Part shown: positions 1-10,600 of the stretch, piece by piece
How positions within the stretch are numbered: the first letter of the stretch is position 1
How the letters are laid out: each line of letters starts with the position of its first letter
Source: Tetracentron sinense
Taxonomy: Eukaryota; Streptophyta; Magnoliopsida; Trochodendrales; Trochodendraceae
Assembly: GCA_015143295.1 (NCBI GenBank)
Contig: CM026564.1
Coordinates: 16,480,416 to 16,544,415 of the forward strand
Reading direction: 5' to 3'
Length of the DNA stretch: 64,000 bases
Notes under the pieces: generated by a model
Seen by the model: only the letters and a program-made list of their open reading frames with translations
Told to the model about the DNA's origin: nothing
Database searches by the model: none
Position numbers and translations under genes: made by a program

Positions 1-2
1 CG

Positions 3-450
3 GCTGTGGTGTCAGTGGTCTATGGGGCCTCAGAGAGGACCAGTCGCAACTCGTTATTGGATGATATAACCAATTTTAACCATCTGCATTCTATGCCTTG
101 GCTCCTTATGGGGGATTTTAACACCGTGCTTGCGCCTTTTGAGAAGAAAGGAGGTAACAAAATTTCCCATGAGCATATTTAGTATGCCCATGATAAAATT
201 TCTGATGCTGGTTTGGTGGACGTTAAATGGAAAGGTCCAATGTATACCTGGACTAACGGTGTGATAGGTGGCGGTCGTATTGCTTGGAAACTCGACAAAT
301 GTATGAGCAACATTAAGTGGATCCAGAGATTTCCTGCAACCGAAGATTTTGTTGGATCAAGCTATACTTTAGACCATAGTCAAATTATTATCAATTTTAC
401 AGCCATAGTGGAGAGGAAACCGAGAGCTTTCAAAATTTTTAATTATTGGG
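3..450 (+). pseudogene. LINE-A endonuclease (exo/endo-phosphatase fold), C-terminal half
   Basis: The reading frame from base 3 holds PWLLMGDFN, the GDFN active-site motif of AP-endonuclease-like LINE nucleases, near base 110. It runs to SYTLDHSQI near 360-385, where the usual SDH catalytic motif has become LDH. An in-frame TAG lies at about 180 and the frame continues after it. In a live element this domain nicks target DNA to prime reverse transcription. The loss of the SDH serine and the stop make it inactive. Confidence 0.85.
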
Positions 451-2433
451 TGGAAGACCCTGAATTCTTGGAGATAATGCAAAATGCATGGGGTACGCCT
501 GTGGCTAGATACCCTATGTTCAAGCTGGTCCAAAAACTGAAAGCTACTAAGAATGCTCTGAAAAGGTGGAGCAAAGTTAGATTCGACAGTAGCTCGGTGC
601 GCATTGCCAAGGCTAGAGAAAATCTAGATCGATCCCTTCATGCCATTGAGCTAAATCCCTCTGATACCTCCCTGCAAGCTGCGGCCCGGATGGCTAAGAA
701 CGAGTTGAGTAAGGTGTTGGCTATAGAAGAGGCTGAGCTTAGACAGCGGTCTCATATTCAATGGTTACATCTGGGTGATTCGAACAATGCCTTCTTTCAC
801 AAATCTCTTTGTGCCCGACGCAATCGTAACCGCATTGATTCCATCAAAGACTCTTTTAGGTAACTTAACTCATAACCCTGCCAAAATCCAAGCTCTTGGA
901 GTTGAGTACTTCTCTTCGCTCTTGAATGATGAGCCAAACCAGAATTCAAACCCAATTGCTATCCCTAGTAACAGAGCCCTTAGTATCGAAGACTTAGAGG
1001 AGCTTGTTGTTGATTTCTCGAGTGAAGACATCCGGAAGGTGGTGTTTAATTTCGACGGGAACAAAGCCCCTGGCCCTGATGGGTTTACAGCCAAATTCTT
1101 CAAGGCATGTTGGGATATTACAAAGGAAGACCTCATTGATGCCATTCTAGACTTCTTTAGGAAATCTAGACTGTTGCCTGAGATGAAAACCACTCTTATC
1201 TCTCTCATTCCAAAGGTTGAAAGACCGGAGTCTTTTTCCCAATTCCGTCCTATTTCAGTGTTCAACGTTGTTTACAGATTTATATCTAAACTCTTGACAA
1301 ACCGTATCAAGCCCTTAATGCCGAAACTGGTGAGCTCTAATCAATCAGCTTTTATTAGCAGGAGGAAAATTTAGGACAACATCCTGCTGGCCCAAGAACT
1401 TATGCACAACTACCACTTTAGGAGGGGGCCTCCTAGAGTTGCAATAAAGATCAACATTAGAAAATCCTACAATTCCATTTCTTGGAACTTCCTTGCGTCC
1501 CACATTGCTCGCTGCCGAATTTCCTCAAAAGTTCATTAGATGGGCAATGGAATGTATTACTGGGATTCGGGGGCAATTTATTCATGCTTGCCATGTAGGT
1601 TCTTTCGAATATGTTTGAAAAAGAGGTTGCAAAAGGCAGGTTAACCCCTCACCCCCACTATAAGAATCCAATTATCACTCACTTGTGCTTCGCCGATGAC
1701 CTTCTTATATTATCCTCAAGCACAACTAGATCCATCTCTTCTATTGCTCACACTTTAGACAAATTCAAGAAATCAGGTCTGCACATTAACCTCGACAAAT
1801 CCTTGATCTTCTTCTGCAACATTCCAGCATCTAGAAGGCGAGCAATGCTCAATCTATTGGGTGTTTGAAGCAAGGCTTGTTTCCATTTAAATACCTAGGT
1901 TTGCCGCTCTCAACGACTCGTCTCTCTAAGACTAAGGGCCAACCCCTCATTGAGCTATGCTTCATCGTATTTTGTCTTGGAAAAACAAGTGGCTCTCATA
2001 TGGGAGTCGAGTTGCTCTTATCAAAAGTGTGCTCTGTTCTTTCCCCCTTTTTTGGTGTAGTGTTTTTCTGCTACCTCGGTCTATTGTTCTTGCTATTGAG
2101 CAAATTCTGGTGCGTTTTCTTTGGACTGGCCCCAGACTTGAAAGAACTTCTCACAAGGTGCCTTGGGCTATAGTTTGTGGACCCATGAATGAAGGGGGGT
2201 TGGGTCTTTGTCGCATTGCTGACTGGAAAGACTGTATTCTCATGAAGAGAGTTTGGGAAATTGCCTCGAAAGATAACTCGCTCTGGGTAACCTGGTTCTA
2301 TAAAAGATACCTCAAAACAAGCTCTATTTGGACCATAAAGATGCCTAGCTCTCCGTCTTGGGGCATCCGTAGTATTCTAAAAACTAGAGGGCTTACGGGC
2401 GAGAGGGGTAAGACACGTCATTGGCGATGGTAG
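450..2433 (+). pseudogene. LINE-A reverse transcriptase, frameshifted
   Basis: The linker after the endonuclease carries the usual QRSHIQWLHLGDSNNAFFHKS block (about 745-810). The frame shifts near 860. The RT fingers follow with KAPGPDGF (about 1065), LIPKV (about 1200) and RPIS (about 1250). A stop at about 1372 interrupts the NQSAFI/GRxI block. The palm shows a degraded KINIRKSYN block (about 1445) and the catalytic FADD box (about 1690-1700). The usual RQGDP block is missing around 1560-1610, which suggests a small internal deletion. The thumb and linker run to about 2433 in another frame. Confidence 0.85.
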
Positions 2434-2639
2434 AGGAACTAAGCTTTGGGCAGAACCTTGGCAGCCCCAGGGATTATTATGGAACAGTATATCCGTGGAT
2501 GGAAACTGTGTGGTGGGGTTGAACCGTGAAGCACTTGTGGAATCCATTTGGCAAGGTGCTGGGTGACACTACTTTGCCCCCAATTCCTATGAAGCCTGGG
2601 AAGAGATTAGTTCAGTTGAGATTCTCATTAACCAATATG

Positions 2640-3765
2640 ATACTATAGTATGGACATTCTCGTCGAATGGTTCCTTCTCGTTGAAATCATCTTGGTATGC
2701 GATTAGACCGAGGAGGACTAAACCTAGCTAGATTGATATAGTCCGGTTCCCTCAAGCAATTCAGAAACACTCGTTGATCTCTTGGGTGGCTGTGAAGCAT
2801 GCCCTGATGACTAAAGATAAGTTGGTGCGTTGTGGTCTGGTTACTCAGGTTCAATGTATTTGCTATAGAAACGCCCAAGAGGATCATGACCATCTCTTCC
2901 TTTTGTGCACTTACACAACCAGTGTTTGGGATAGTATCTTGTCGAAACTTCGGTCAGTGAATTGTCAATTCGGGGCTTGGAATCAGATGGTCAGGTGGTT
3001 CTTTCGTAAAGCCAAGGATCGTGGGGTCCAAGGAACTATAAGAAGGCTGGCTTTCAATGCCCTTATTTATCACATTTGGGCTGAAAGGAATCGAAGGGTA
3101 TTTCGCAACGAATTCCTCCCCTATCAATGTATAGTTTAGAAGATTGCTGAGGATGTCCATATCAAAGCTAATGCTCTCCAATTGTGCATTCCAGATAATG
3201 TGCCTAATTGTGAAATCGTGGATGGTTGGAGCTTGAATGTGAGCTGGGGTAGCAGAGCTATTCGGTGGGTTTCTTGGATTCCGCCTGATGTTGGGTTTGT
3301 AACGCTGAACACGGACGGTTCATTCAGCTAAAGTAGAGGTGGCTATGGCCTTATTTTCAGAGATGTGGGTGGCTATCCATTGGGTGCCTTGGCAGGTTGT
3401 TCCTAGGGTGATTCAATGCTTCAGATGGAGCTCATAGCCGTCCTTCATGGGCTGGAGGTGGCTCTGAGTATGCGGTTCCATAGGCTTCAAGTCTCCTCTG
3501 ACTCTAAATGGGTTGTGTCTTGTATTTCAAACACTTGTGATTGGCCTTAGAAGCATAGATTTATGTTGTCTCATATCATAAACTAGCTAGGCTTGATAGG
3601 TTTCATATATGTTTCAGTCATAGAGAACCTAACCAAGCAAATGATTTTCCAGACAAGCATTGTTCTGCCCCAGGTGAGCTTGACCTTGGCTCGCTTAATT
3701 ACCCTCCTCCGCTAGCTCTAATCCTTAGTAAAGATGCTAGTGGATGTAAGTTTAGTAGAATGTAA
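2640..3765 (+). pseudogene. LINE-A zf-RVT region and RNase H remnant
   Basis: The zf-RVT region is readable from about 2640 (WTFSSNGSFSLKSSW) to 3139, with the cysteine/histidine run around residues CICY and DHDHLFLLC (2850-2910). RNase H follows: first aspartate in NTDGSFS (about 3310), glutamate in QMELIAV (about 3420) and second aspartate in SSDSKW (about 3500). Stops lie after NTDGSFS and in the ALAGCS and CDWP segments. The RNase H would remove RNA from the RNA-DNA hybrid. It is dead here. Confidence 0.75.
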
Positions 3766-3836
3766 TAGTTTCTTTGGTAATCCAGGTTAGGGTAAGCCTT
3801 AAGCCCATTCTATCCTCTTTCAAAAAAAAAAAAAAA

Positions 3837-4143
3837 TAGTTTCGTTCAATTTTGACCTCGTTTGCCCGATTTAGCAACAAGGGTCATAAGTTGTGCAACT
3901 TTCAAAGCACTAAAAAAGTAACCTTCTACTGCGGACAAAACCCCAATTGGGACTCTTTTTTCGGTGTGATCTGCTCATTGGACCGTAGACGTCCCACTCC
4001 TACCAGTTTGACAAACATTTCGGAGAGAAGACACAGTCTTCTTCGACGCATTAGTTCAATCTATCCTAACTTTCAGAATTGGATTCGTTCAGATTAGTCA
4101 TCATTCGCCCGAATTTACCAACAAGGTTCATAAGTTGGCAAAG
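3837..4143. repeat. Satellite of about 178 bp, left fragment
   Basis: Two diverged monomers are seen. The anchor word cataagttg lies at about 3885 and 4129. This unit is long (244 bp) because it carries an extra block with gacgtcccactc, also found in the expanded unit near 12300. Flanked by the poly(A) of LINE-A and the poly(T) of LINE-B. I see no coding content. Confidence 0.75.
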
Positions 4144-4173
4144 TTTTTTTTTTTTTTTGGAAAAAGGAAAGCT

Positions 4174-4190
4174 GGGGTTAGGCAGACCCC
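4174..4190 (-). other. LINE-B 3'-end stem-loop
   Basis: GGGGT and ACCCC pair around a 7-nt loop just before the poly(A). The same element ends LINE-C, LINE-F and LINE-G. In stringent LINE families a 3' hairpin is recognised by the element's own RT; that role here is inference. Confidence 0.6.
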
Positions 4191-4217
4191 GACCAGAATA
4201 AATTAAAAACAAAGAGA

Positions 4218-5412
4218 TTACACTCTTATGAATCTACAACCCCGAGCATCATCCTGAATTAGCTTACATAATTGGAGGGTGAACGAGTCACTATCTAATA
4301 AAATCTCACCACTAGAGGGATAAAGCTTGGAGAGAGCATCTGCTACCTTGTTAGCCTCCCTATAAACATGAGAAATAGACACCAAGCAAAGCCTACCCCA
4401 TAATTGATCAATGTCATCCAATAAACAATATAGAGCCCATGGACGAGAGCAAGTCTTGGAGACACACTTGACTGCCCATAGCGAATCAGAATCTATCTGA
4501 ATCCTATGAAAGCCTAACCGAATAGCTTCCTCAAGCCCTCTTTTTATAGCAAAAAGCTCCATTTCGATTACCGTACCAATAGTTTTTTTTCCCGCACAAG
4601 CGTGCAACCACCAGCCCTTCCGAATTCCGGAAGACGCAACCATACCCGACCCGGGAACCTCCAACAGCTCCATCTGTGTTTATCTTAATAACACCATGAT
4701 CTGGGGGAATCCAGGAGACCCACTTTATCGGGGAAGCGGCCCAACGAACAGCCAAATTCCACTTGTTACAAAGAAGACGATGCCGCGCAGAATCCTGAAT
4801 AGCAACCGGTGAGCAATCAAACTTAATTTTGACATCCATTATGATGTCCTTTAGCACCACACTTGGAAGGCGTTTAGCATTTGTAGTCCACCGCCGATTC
4901 CTTTCCTTCCATAAATGATAGACGAAGGCACCCAAGACAACCCGACGAATATGGTTTGCAAAACTAGGAGACCGCCACTTCCTACCATACCACCGAACCA
5001 TAGCACTCCACGATGAAAATCTTCTAAGCTGAATATGAGTGAGCTAGGACAACTTTTTCCATAGGAACTCAGCGTAGTCACAGCGAGTAAATAGGTGGTC
5101 ATGTGTCTCGGCTTGATAGGTACAAAGTAAACACCTATCACACCCAATAGTTCCCCATCTAAAGAGTTTGTCCTTAGTCATTAAAACTTCTTTGGCAGCC
5201 ATCCACAGAATAAAAGCATGACGAGGAATGTTATCCCCAACCCACACAAGGTTATGCCAACTAATAGGAGAATGATGAATACGAATAGTTTCCCAAGATG
5301 AAGAAAGAGTGAAAGATCCATGAACAGAAGGTTTCCAAATAATTCTATCAGTCTCCTCACCGTTCATCGTTTGAACATTGCTAATTTCCCCTTCTCTCTG
5401 TGGAATAGTCAT
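4218..5412 (-). pseudogene. LINE-B zf-RVT region and RNase H, frameshifted
   Basis: From 5412 downward the frame gives DRIIWKPSVHGSFTLSSSW and then CDRCLLC...HDHLFTRC, a well preserved zf-RVT zinc site (about 5070-5150). After a stop at about 5043 the linker WKERNRR follows in another frame. RNase H starts at KINTDGAVGG (about 4690). The frame shifts near 4600 and continues with EMELFAI, IDSDSLW and the terminal REANKVADALSKL (about 4340), so all four acidic positions are visible across two frames. Confidence 0.85.
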
Positions 5413-5435
5413 TACCTTAGCATCATAAGAAGTAC

Positions 5436-5960
5436 TCTTGGTAAACCTCTATGCTTGGACAAACAAACTACAAACCAGTCTCGCTTAGGCTTTGCACAGT
5501 TATTTGTTGAGATGAATGCGGACCTTGACCTGCCCGGGGAGATCTCCGTCTGTCTAAATGAGGATGAGGAATTCAACCTCAAGGTGGAATATGAATGGCG
5601 CCCTACTAGATGCCCAAAGTGCAAGGTATTCGGTCACCGTTGCGACGAAGAGAAAGTGAAGGTCGACGTTCCAGCAAACTCCAATCGAAGAGGACAGAGT
5701 GCTAACAGGCACTCAAATAGAAGCCGCTCCAAACCCATATCCCTGTGTCTTGGTGGGAGGTCACCAAACCAATGACTCAGCAAAAGGATGGGAATCAAGT
5801 TAATAGTCCCAGAGAAATGGAGAAAATGGAGGCCAATTGCCCGGACCCTATACATCAGATACTAGCTGAACATCATCATGATTCTCCTGTAGCTTATATG
5901 GCTAAGAATTATGAGGCCACTCCACATTCAGCTATGGATTGGGGGTAGCCATATCAAACA
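5436..5960 (+). pseudogene. LINE-C ORF1 remnant with zinc knuckle
   Basis: The frame reads TLGKPLCLDKQT...RLGFAQLFVEMNADLDLPGEI, the part just before the zinc knuckle in plant LINE ORF1 (DUF4283/zf-CCHC_4 type), then RCPKCKVFGHRCDEE at about 5608-5655. The knuckle keeps C-x2-C-x4-H but its last cysteine is displaced. ORF1 proteins bind LINE RNA. A basic, serine-rich tail follows and the frame shifts near 5760. Confidence 0.75.
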
Positions 5961-6319
5961 GACAAGAAAAACAAACAGCCAGCTCTCCTAGCCAGTGCAG
6001 CCCGGACTTACATACAAGTTTTAGTCCCAACAGATTTGGAGCTTTGGAAACGTTAGATGATGAGAGTGGGGACCGCAGAACAAATTAGCAAGGTCCCCTC
6101 AGGTGTGGAGACATCGGCTTCTCCTTTCGCAATGGTATTGGTAATATTGGTGAGCAGAGGCCCCCTATTAGTACTAGAGCAAGGAAATACTTTGCATCCC
6201 GTATTGTAGGTTCCCTACAAAAGAAGACCCAAGGGGTTGGTGTTCAGAGGAGCATGGAAAAGAGTGGGGGAGCTGGCTCCAAGGCCAGTTCCTAGTTGGA
6301 TCCATTTCCTTGTTGTTTT

Positions 6320-7090
6320 TTGGTTGCTATGATGTTTTTTGGAGGATGGAATGTAAGAGGCCTCTATGGTGGGGTCCATCAACAAGATTTAAAGCACTTC
6401 ATAAGGAAAACGAAGTTGGACTTAATTGGGCTTGTTGAAACAAAGATCAGGGCAATTCTTACCGATCGGAATACTCGTCGATTTGGAGAATGCTGGAACC
6501 GTACAGATAACTATTCTACTTGTGTAAATGGTAGAATCTGGTTGCTATGGAATAAAGATAAGGTTAACGGCACCCTGTTTAGAATTTCTGATTAGGTTGT
6601 CCATTGTTGGGTATCCTCTCCTTATTGGGACAATAACATCCTCGTTTCGATTATATATGGTTCTAATGATATAATTCGTCGTGAGGATCTTTGGCACGAT
6701 ATGGCACAAATGAGTTGCCGAACAAGGCCCATGGGTGGTTTTCGTCAACTTTAAACTCAGTCTTGACATCTTCTGAAAAGTGGGCGGCCTTAGTATCCCT
6801 GACTCCATGCTCATTAGAGTCCAGAACCATATATCCACAGCAGGGTTGTTTGATTTGAAGTAGAAGGGGTAACCTCTTTACATGGACTAATGGGGATATA
6901 GGAGCGGGTCGCATTGATTGTAAGCTGGACCGATGTATGGTAAATTTCGATTGGCTCCAAGCATGGTAAATTTTGATGTATGGTAGCTCATCCAACCATC
7001 ACAAGCTAATTGTTAGCATTAATAGAGCTCCTCGGGGTAGAGCTAAACCCTTAAAAAAATTTAATTATTGGATAGAAGATGTTGTAAAGC
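6320..7090 (+). pseudogene. LINE-C endonuclease, strongly decayed
   Basis: The start is readable: FGGWNVRGL (asparagine of the active site, about 6340) and LIGLVETK (catalytic glutamate, about 6430). A stop follows at about 6593. The frame then gives VSIIYGSND and later NLFTWTNGDIGAGRIDCKLDR (about 6875-6930), the usual C-terminal block, with several stops between. The GDFN block is not recognisable, so the middle is lost or scrambled. Confidence 0.75.
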
Positions 7091-7224
7091 TACAAGGATC
7101 GCGCTAAAGGATTGGAGTAAGAAGTTCGGTAATACCTCTCAACGAGTTGTTGCTACTCAAGATGACTTAGATCAGGCTTTACACTAGCTATCCAGGGACC
7201 CTCACCGTGTCGGCCTTCAATCTG

Positions 7225-8640
7225 ATGTTCGTGACAAGAAACAACAGCTTTGGCATTGTTTAGGCATTGAGGACGCTGATCTTCGCCAAAGATCCCGTAT
7301 CCAATGGCTCCAGTTGAGGGATAGAAACAATAGTTTCTTCCACAAGACCATCTGCTCCCGGCATAATAGGAATAGAATTGATTCTATTCAGGATTCCACT
7401 GGAAATACCACTCGTGACCTTGGTCTGCAATGTTCTATATAGAATTCTATCCAAATTGCTAACCAACAGGCTTCAAAAGGTCCTCCACAAGCTGGTGTGT
7501 CTAAATCAATCAGCATTTATCAAGGGTAGGCATATCTATGATAATATCATCCTTTGTATCAAAGTAGACATTAGAAAGGCATATGACTCAGTGGACTGGA
7601 AATTCTTGACGATGGTCCTTCATGGGTACGATTTCCCTTGGAGATTCATAGAATGGATCCAAGCTTGCGTTACAGGGGCTTCATTCTCGGTTAATATTAA
7701 TGGGAATAGGGTTGGGTTCTTCCAAAGTGGTCGTGGCCTCCGGCAAGGTGACCCTATGTCCCCCTACCTATTTATGTTGGTGATGCAATGCCTGTCCTCC
7801 GCGCTCAATAGGGAAGCAGCATTAGGTAGGATAAGGCCCCACCATAGATGTTCTAACCCCTTGAGCACTCATTTATGTTTTGCTGATGATCTGTTCATCT
7901 TGTCCGTTGGTCGTATGAGCTCTATTAAAGGTATCTCTAGCCTTCTTGATCAATTCCAGGTCTCCGGGTTAGAAGCCAATCCGGGGAAATCTAGTATTTT
8001 CTTTGGAAATGTTCCCAAATGAAAACAAAAGAAAATTGAGGCACTGCTGAGATTTGGGCGAGGGATGTTTCCTATAAAGTACTTGGGAGTCCCTCTGTCT
8101 GCCACTCGAATTACTAGTCGGGATTGCCAACCTCTCGTTGAAAAGGTCCTAGCTTGGATATCTTCATGGAAGAACATTTGGCTATCTTATGCTGGCCGGC
8201 TAGAGCTTATCAAGTCAGTTCTTAGCATTTTTATGCTATTTTGGAGTGGGTCTTCCTACTACCGAAAGCTACTATTGCTACCATTGAAAAGATAATAGCC
8301 TGGTTCTTATGGAGGGGCCCGCACATGAGTTCTGGAGTTCATAAGGTGGCTTGGAATAGTGTTTGTAGCCCTAAGGCTGAGGGGGGGCTGGGCATTCAAC
8401 GAGTGACTGAATGGAACCTTTGTGCTCTTTCTCACTATATTTGGGAAATTGCTAGTAAGGATGACTCGATCTTTTGGGTGGGTCTCGTGGTTCAGCCATC
8501 ATTACCTCCAAAAGGACACCATTTGGGGTATGAGGATCCCCTCTTCGATATCTTGGAGTGTTAGGAGTTTACTCAAGACTAGACCTTCTGTCATAACAGG
8601 GATCTCGTACCTGATTGGAAATGGGCAACGTACTAAATTT
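7225..8640 (+). pseudogene. LINE-C reverse transcriptase with internal deletion
   Basis: The linker block RQRSRIQWLQLRDRNNSFFHK is at about 7285-7345. A deletion near 7420 removes about 130 residues including the APGPDGF block and joins straight to LVCNVLYRILSKLLTNRL. From there to 8022 the palm is open: NQSAFIKGRHI, DIRKAYDSVDW, GRGLRQGDPMSPYLF and the catalytic FADD (about 7878). The thumb continues after a stop at 8020 with KYLGVPLSATRI (about 8078), then further frames to about 8640. Confidence 0.88.
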
Positions 8641-8809
8641 TGGTTGGACCCTTGCACCCTCGAGGCCTTCTCCTTCCCCATGCTCCCTCGAATTCCATGT
8701 TGGAGCCCCCGAAGTTGGCTAGTGTTTCTGCAATTAGAGGCTCGGAAGGGTGGGGCTCTCGTCTCCTCTCCTTTCCTGAGCTATATGAAATATGGGAAGA
8801 AATAACCAC

Positions 8810-9972
8810 AGTTCAAACCATTGGAAATCTCATAAACGATCGGCTTGTTGTCTGGAAACCGTCTTCCAATGGTTGGTTCTCTTTAAAATCTGCTTGGGAG
8901 CTCTTTCGAGCTCATATCCCTCGGGTTCGCTGGTCAGGGTTGGTTTGGTTTAAAGATAACGTGCCTACACATTCTGTGATTGCTTGGCTTGCTTGTAGCA
9001 ATGCTTTGCTTACCATGGACAAGTTAGTGCGACGTGGTATCCTAAGTACTAAAAACTGCATGTTATGTAGAAGATCCCCTGAAGATCGAAGCCATTGTTT
9101 GTGACTTGCCCATATACCCTTTCTCTTTGGCAAGCCATTTGTGCCAAGTTGATGCTGCAATTTGAGGTTCATTCGGACTGGAACCACCTTAAATCTTGGA
9201 TGGGTCGGCTGTGTAAGAAGAAAGACCACGCTGAGTCTATACGGAAAATTGCCTTCTGTGCGATTATTTATCATATTTGGGCCGAGCGCAATCGAAGGAT
9301 TTTTCAGACGGAAATTCTTGGGCCATGATTTCCTTGCTCAGATTGTTATCTCCGATGTTAACCTCAAGCTGAAATCTTTTTTGCATAAGTTGGAGGATAA
9401 CTCCAACAACAGAATGTTGGCTAGCTTATGGAACATTCAGGCTCAATGGTACATTAAGCAGCCTTTATTGGTCAGTTGGAAACCTCCAAACATTGGCTGG
9501 TTTTGCATTAATACCGATGGTGCTCACAAAGGTACTAGAGGTGGGTATGGTTTTCTCATTAGGGACTACACGGGGACAGCTATCTATGCTCTAGCAGGTG
9601 GTTCTACCCACCTTTCGGTTATTCAAATGGAGATTATAGCAATTCAATGGGGCCTTCAAGTGGGAAACCAGCTTGGGCATTCGTACATACAGCTGGTTTC
9701 GGACTCCAAATGGGTTGTGGATGGCATCCAAGACGTTTCCATGCGGCCATGGGCTTGTGCCCATCTTTTGGCTACTATCGATGATCTTATATTCACTTTT
9801 GAGAGTGTCAAAATTTTCCATGCCCCCCATGAAGCCAAATAGATCAGCAGACTTATTATCAAAAATGTGTGTGAGTGATGGTGAGAGGACTTTTACCCTT
9901 TCACAATTTCCTACTTGTTTGAGGGACCTAGTTCATGCTGATGCCAGGGGATGTAGAACTATGAGATTGTAA
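8810..9972 (+). pseudogene. LINE-C zf-RVT region and RNase H
   Basis: The zf-RVT region runs from RLVVWKPSSNGWFSLKSAW (about 8838) to CMLCRRSPEDRSHC (about 9058-9100), where a stop replaces the next codons. After a frame change, WAERNRRIF (about 9280) leads into RNase H: NTDGAHKG (about 9510), QMEIIAI (about 9625) and VSDSKWVV (about 9700). The last acidic block, HEANRSADLLSKM, is split by a stop and frame change at about 9840. Ends at about 9971, 30 bases before the 3' stem-loop. Confidence 0.85.
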
Positions 9973-10002
9973 TTCTTTTTTGATCATTTATTTTATCTGG
10001 TC

Positions 10003-10019
10003 GGGGTCCGCCTAACCCC
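10003..10019 (+). other. LINE-C 3'-end stem-loop
   Basis: GGGGT/ACCCC with a 7-nt loop, 15 bases before the poly(A) at 10035-10042. Matches the hairpins of LINE-B, LINE-F and LINE-G in position and sequence. Confidence 0.6.
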
Positions 10020-10042
10020 AGCTTTCCTCTGTCCAAAAAAAA

Positions 10043-10472
10043 GCATTATGAGGAAATGAGTGCAAAGGTAAAGGTCAAAGGACTGTAAGAGTGATTGCAT
10101 TGAAAAGCAACCGCTGATGCTTCTGGACCAAACCCTACCATCTCTAAGTTGAGATCTTCAGAAGAAGGAACATAGCCTAGCCAGAAGCCTTTCCATCTCC
10201 TCAATTTCCCAATCAGTTAAATCCCTCCTAGGTCTAGGACACCATACTGAATCGTTTCCCAACCTCTCAACACTCTTAGCTATGGAGGCCCCTCTATTGG
10301 TGGCCAGGAGAAAGATGGAACTGAAGTCGTCTCTAAGTTCCGACGGACCACACCAGACATCATTCCAAACTAGATGTCGACACCATTTCCCAACTTAAAC
10401 CTAGTGAAAGGCTCTAAGGACAAAGCTACCCTCATGATTCCTTTCCTAAAGCCCACCCCATGGGGGCCTCTA
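10043..10472 (-). pseudogene. LINE-D fragment: RT-to-zf-RVT linker of another LINE family, minus strand
   Basis: Not in any long open frame, but reading down from 10472 gives GPHGVGFRKGI, FKLGNG, then after one shift VWNDVWCGPSEL, and CPRPRRDLTDWEIEEMERLL, ending in DGRVWSRSISGCFSMQS at about 10090. This is the linker before zf-RVT in plant LINEs with a WNDVWCG block, a family different from LINE-A, B, C, E, F and G. Both ends are truncated: by satellite on the right and by LINE-C on the left. Confidence 0.6.
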
Positions 10473-10600
10473 ACTTTTAGAATTAGTTTCCCTCAATTCA
10501 GTCCATATATCACCGATTTAGACAACGAGGTTCATAAGTTGCTTAAGTTTCAAACTACTAAAAAAGTAACCTAGCACTACACACAGAATCCTAGTGGCCT
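10473..10600. repeat. Satellite of about 178 bp, middle fragment
   Basis: Part of one monomer, with the anchor cataagttg at about 10533 and the conserved aagtaacctag and cacagaatcc words after it. Cut on the right by LINE-E. Shows that the flanking LINEs landed in one satellite array. Confidence 0.7.

Larger units (their letters stand above)
1..3836 (+). mobile_element. LINE-A, L1-type non-LTR retrotransposon, 5' end outside window
   Basis: Domains follow the plant L1 order: endonuclease C-terminal half, reverse transcriptase, zinc-binding zf-RVT region, RNase H, short 3' UTR and a poly(A) run at 3822-3836. The window opens inside the endonuclease, so ORF1 and the endonuclease start lie upstream. 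Many stops and frameshifts show it is old and dead. Its 3' tail differs from the other LINEs here and lacks their GGGGT/ACCCC stem, so it belongs to another subfamily. Satellite sequence follows directly after the poly(A). Confidence 0.9.
4144..5412 (-). mobile_element. LINE-B, 5'-truncated L1-type LINE, minus strand
   Basis: A poly(T) run at 4144-4158 marks the 3' end of a minus-strand copy. Reading down from about 5412 come the zf-RVT region, the linker and RNase H, then a 3' UTR with a stem-loop at 4174-4190. Everything upstream of zf-RVT is missing, the classic 5' truncation of LINEs. The 5' edge abuts LINE-C. That edge is estimated to within about 20 bp. Confidence 0.85.
5413..10042 (+). 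mobile_element. LINE-C, L1-type LINE, plus strand, 5'-truncated in ORF1
   Basis: It starts inside ORF1 at about 5413 and runs through endonuclease, RT, zf-RVT and RNase H to a poly(A) at 10035-10042, about 4.6 kb. It is flanked on both sides by minus-strand LINE fragments (LINE-B and LINE-D). The stretch 5780-6290 is the decayed ORF1 tail and inter-ORF spacer. It has an internal deletion in RT near 7420. No clear target duplication. Confidence 0.88.

Noticed and set aside
870-1265. Antisense open frames over LINE and gypsy coding regions
   Set aside because: They show no known motifs and mirror the real coding frame on the other strand.
3852-4097. Short open frame of 81 codons as a gene
   Set aside because: It lies in the satellite and is not kept in other monomers.
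5413-10060. Target duplication of LINE-C (gcatcataagaag near 5420 and gcattatgaggaa at 10043)
   Set aside because: Only 9 of 13 bases match and the left copy lies inside the presumed element, so it may be chance.
4144-10472. LINE-B and LINE-D as two halves of one minus-strand LINE
   Set aside because: Both contain the start of zf-RVT, in clearly different versions, so they overlap and come from different families.
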